Translations under genes and position numbers: made by a program
Part shown: one piece after another, positions 15,119 to 15,916 of the stretch
Position numbering within the stretch: the first letter of the stretch is position 1
How the letters are laid out: each line of letters starts with the position of its first letter
Notes under the pieces: generated by a model
Database searches by the model: none
The model's input: the letters and a program-made list of their open reading frames with translations, nothing else
Told to the model about the DNA's origin: nothing
Assembly (NCBI GenBank): GCA_964343305.1
Contig: CAYFJO010000244.1
Span: forward strand, 1 to 15,916
Source of the DNA: CAYFJO01 sp964343305
GTDB taxonomy: Bacteria > Planctomycetota > Planctomycetia > Pirellulales > Pirellulaceae
Reading direction: 5' to 3'
DNA length: 15,916 bases

Positions 15119-15787
15119 CTACACCGTTGTTTTCTTCCAACCACCATGCCAAAAGCGAATTGAAACCAAAACGCTCCGGAAGAAGACGTCCAAGACCATC
15201 GCCCACCACGCTCCGTAAACTCCACTGATAACGATGTCCGTCAGGGGCACAGCGACACCGTATCTTGAAAAAACGTAGGCCAGCGGAATGCGAACACCGA
15301 AATAGCCGACCAGCGTAAAAACGAGCGGCCAGCGTGTGTCGCCCGCGCCTCGAAGCGCCCCAGTGAAGATCATCACAAGAGCCAGCGACGGCATCGAAAG
15401 GGCAACGATCTTGAGTAGTTTCGTTGTCGTGTCGGCCGTTTCGCCGGTCTGAGCATCGCCGGCCAAAAACAGACTCGTTGCAAACTCGCCAGCAAAAAAC
15501 ATCACAAAGCCCGCGACGGTCATGATCGTGCAGCCGACGGCCAACGCCATGAATACGCTGCGCGAGGCGCGATGAGGGTCATTGGCACCAAGAAACTGGC
15601 CGGCCATCGTTGCGGCGGCGACTTGAAACGCCGCACCTGGCAAGTAGGCGATCGACTCGATGCGCACGCCAAGACTGTGCGCGGCGGCGGCGGCGGTTCC
15701 CAGGCCGTTGATGATCGCCAAGTACCACAGGTGGCAAAACAAAATCAACAAGATGTCGAGTCCACCGGGAACGCCAATTCGCAGCAG
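15119..15787 (-). CDS. MATE-family efflux transporter, C-terminal half only
   Basis: MATE proteins export drugs and metabolites in exchange for Na+ or H+ and have twelve helices in two similar halves (about 450 residues). Here about 222 residues match only the second half. They begin LLRIGVPGGLDILLLILFC, then LGTAAAAAHSLGVRIESIAY, VAAATMAGQFLGANDPHRAS, GALRGAGDTRWPLVFTLVGY, and a final helix ending GGWKKTTV. The frame is closed upstream by a TGA at 15833-15835, and the residues between that stop and LLRIG (arginine-rich DRRRR) are not MATE-like. No ATG precedes the homology, and the first common alternative start is a TTG at 15751. The coordinates given here are set by homology. The first half is absent, so the gene is truncated or broken. 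Whether this is biological or an assembly effect is open. Confidence 0.7.
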   Translation of the reverse strand: MLRIGVPGGLDILLILFCHLWYLAIINGLGTAAAAAHSLGVRIESIAYLPGAAFQVAAATMAGQFLGANDPHRASRSVFMALAVGCTIMTVAGFVMFFAGEFATSLFLAGDAQTGETADTTTKLLKIVALSMPSLALVMIFTGALRGAGDTRWPLVFTLVGYFGVRIPLAYVFSRYGVAVPLTDIVISGVYGAWWAMVLDVFFRSVLVSIRFWHGGWKKTTV

Positions 15788-15915
15788 GCGCCGTCTTCGG
15801 TCTTGGTTGTCCAGTCCAGCATCGGCAGCATGTCACCGACCTGCATATCGATCCGGCCGCTGGCCATGTCGAGGTTGACCTCATCCTGTGTTGGATAGAG
15901 CCGCACATCCGCATC
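15745..15915 (-). pseudogene. Partial amino-acid ABC substrate-binding protein-like fragment (SBP_bac_3)
   Basis: In a frame different from the MATE one, the minus strand reads DADVRLYPTQDEVNLDMASG, then RIDMQVGDMLPMLDW, TTKTEDGACCELA and FPVDSTSC, followed by TGA at 15747-15745. The YPTQDExNLDxASGRxD...DWxxxxxGxCCE pattern is characteristic of the central-to-C-terminal part of lysine/arginine/histidine-type periplasmic binding proteins. In those the CCE is followed by a longer C-terminal lobe, which is missing here. The N-terminal portion lies beyond the window. Similarity ends at the same bases where MATE similarity begins, so both genes are cut at one junction. The assignment comes from motif recall on 56 residues and needs a search. 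Confidence 0.5.
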
Positions 15916-15916
15916 C

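Overview
This window comes from a planctomycete, most likely of the Pirellulales. The evidence is gene content: a PSCyt1-DUF1549-DUF1553 cytochrome-type protein followed by a DUF1501 protein, a tandem pair of secreted FG-GAP/ASPIC-UnbV proteins, and an enlarged GntP permease. These families are greatly expanded in planctomycetes. Base composition is moderately GC-rich, and several intergenic regions carry long inverted repeats.

Layout. At the left edge there is a tRNA-Lys(CTT) and then a GntP-family permease, both on the minus strand. A 279-base divergent intergenic region holds a nested 93-bp palindromic element. On the plus strand follow the 964-residue PSCyt1/DUF1549/DUF1553 protein with an embedded golvesin-like domain, its DUF1501 partner, a small AF2212-like (DUF104) protein, and an overlapping retropepsin-like aspartic protease. 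Directly after the protease stop lies an apparent remnant of a second DUF1501 gene. On the minus strand are two FG-GAP/ASPIC-UnbV lipoproteins joined by a TAATG stop/start overlap. Across a 400-base divergent region with a 16-bp palindrome and a 24-bp perfect inverted repeat lies the serC-serA pair on the plus strand. It is followed by a REP-like inverted repeat and the C-terminal half of a MATE transporter on the minus strand. At the right edge an out-of-frame fragment resembles an amino-acid ABC substrate-binding protein.

How the genes fit together. serC and serA encode consecutive early steps of phosphorylated L-serine biosynthesis. The DUF1549/DUF1553 and DUF1501 proteins form a recurrent planctomycete pair that is exported and whose biochemical role is still poorly defined. 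The FG-GAP/ASPIC lipoproteins are surface or periplasmic beta-propeller proteins, presumably made together. The GntP permease would import a sugar acid or similar carboxylate.

The least explained parts are the DUF104-like/aspartic protease pair (a possible two-gene regulatory or toxin-antitoxin-like unit), the golvesin domain inside the PSCyt1 protein, the extra soluble segment in GntP, and the MATE/binding-protein junction at the right end. That junction could be a genuine rearrangement or a chimeric contig end.
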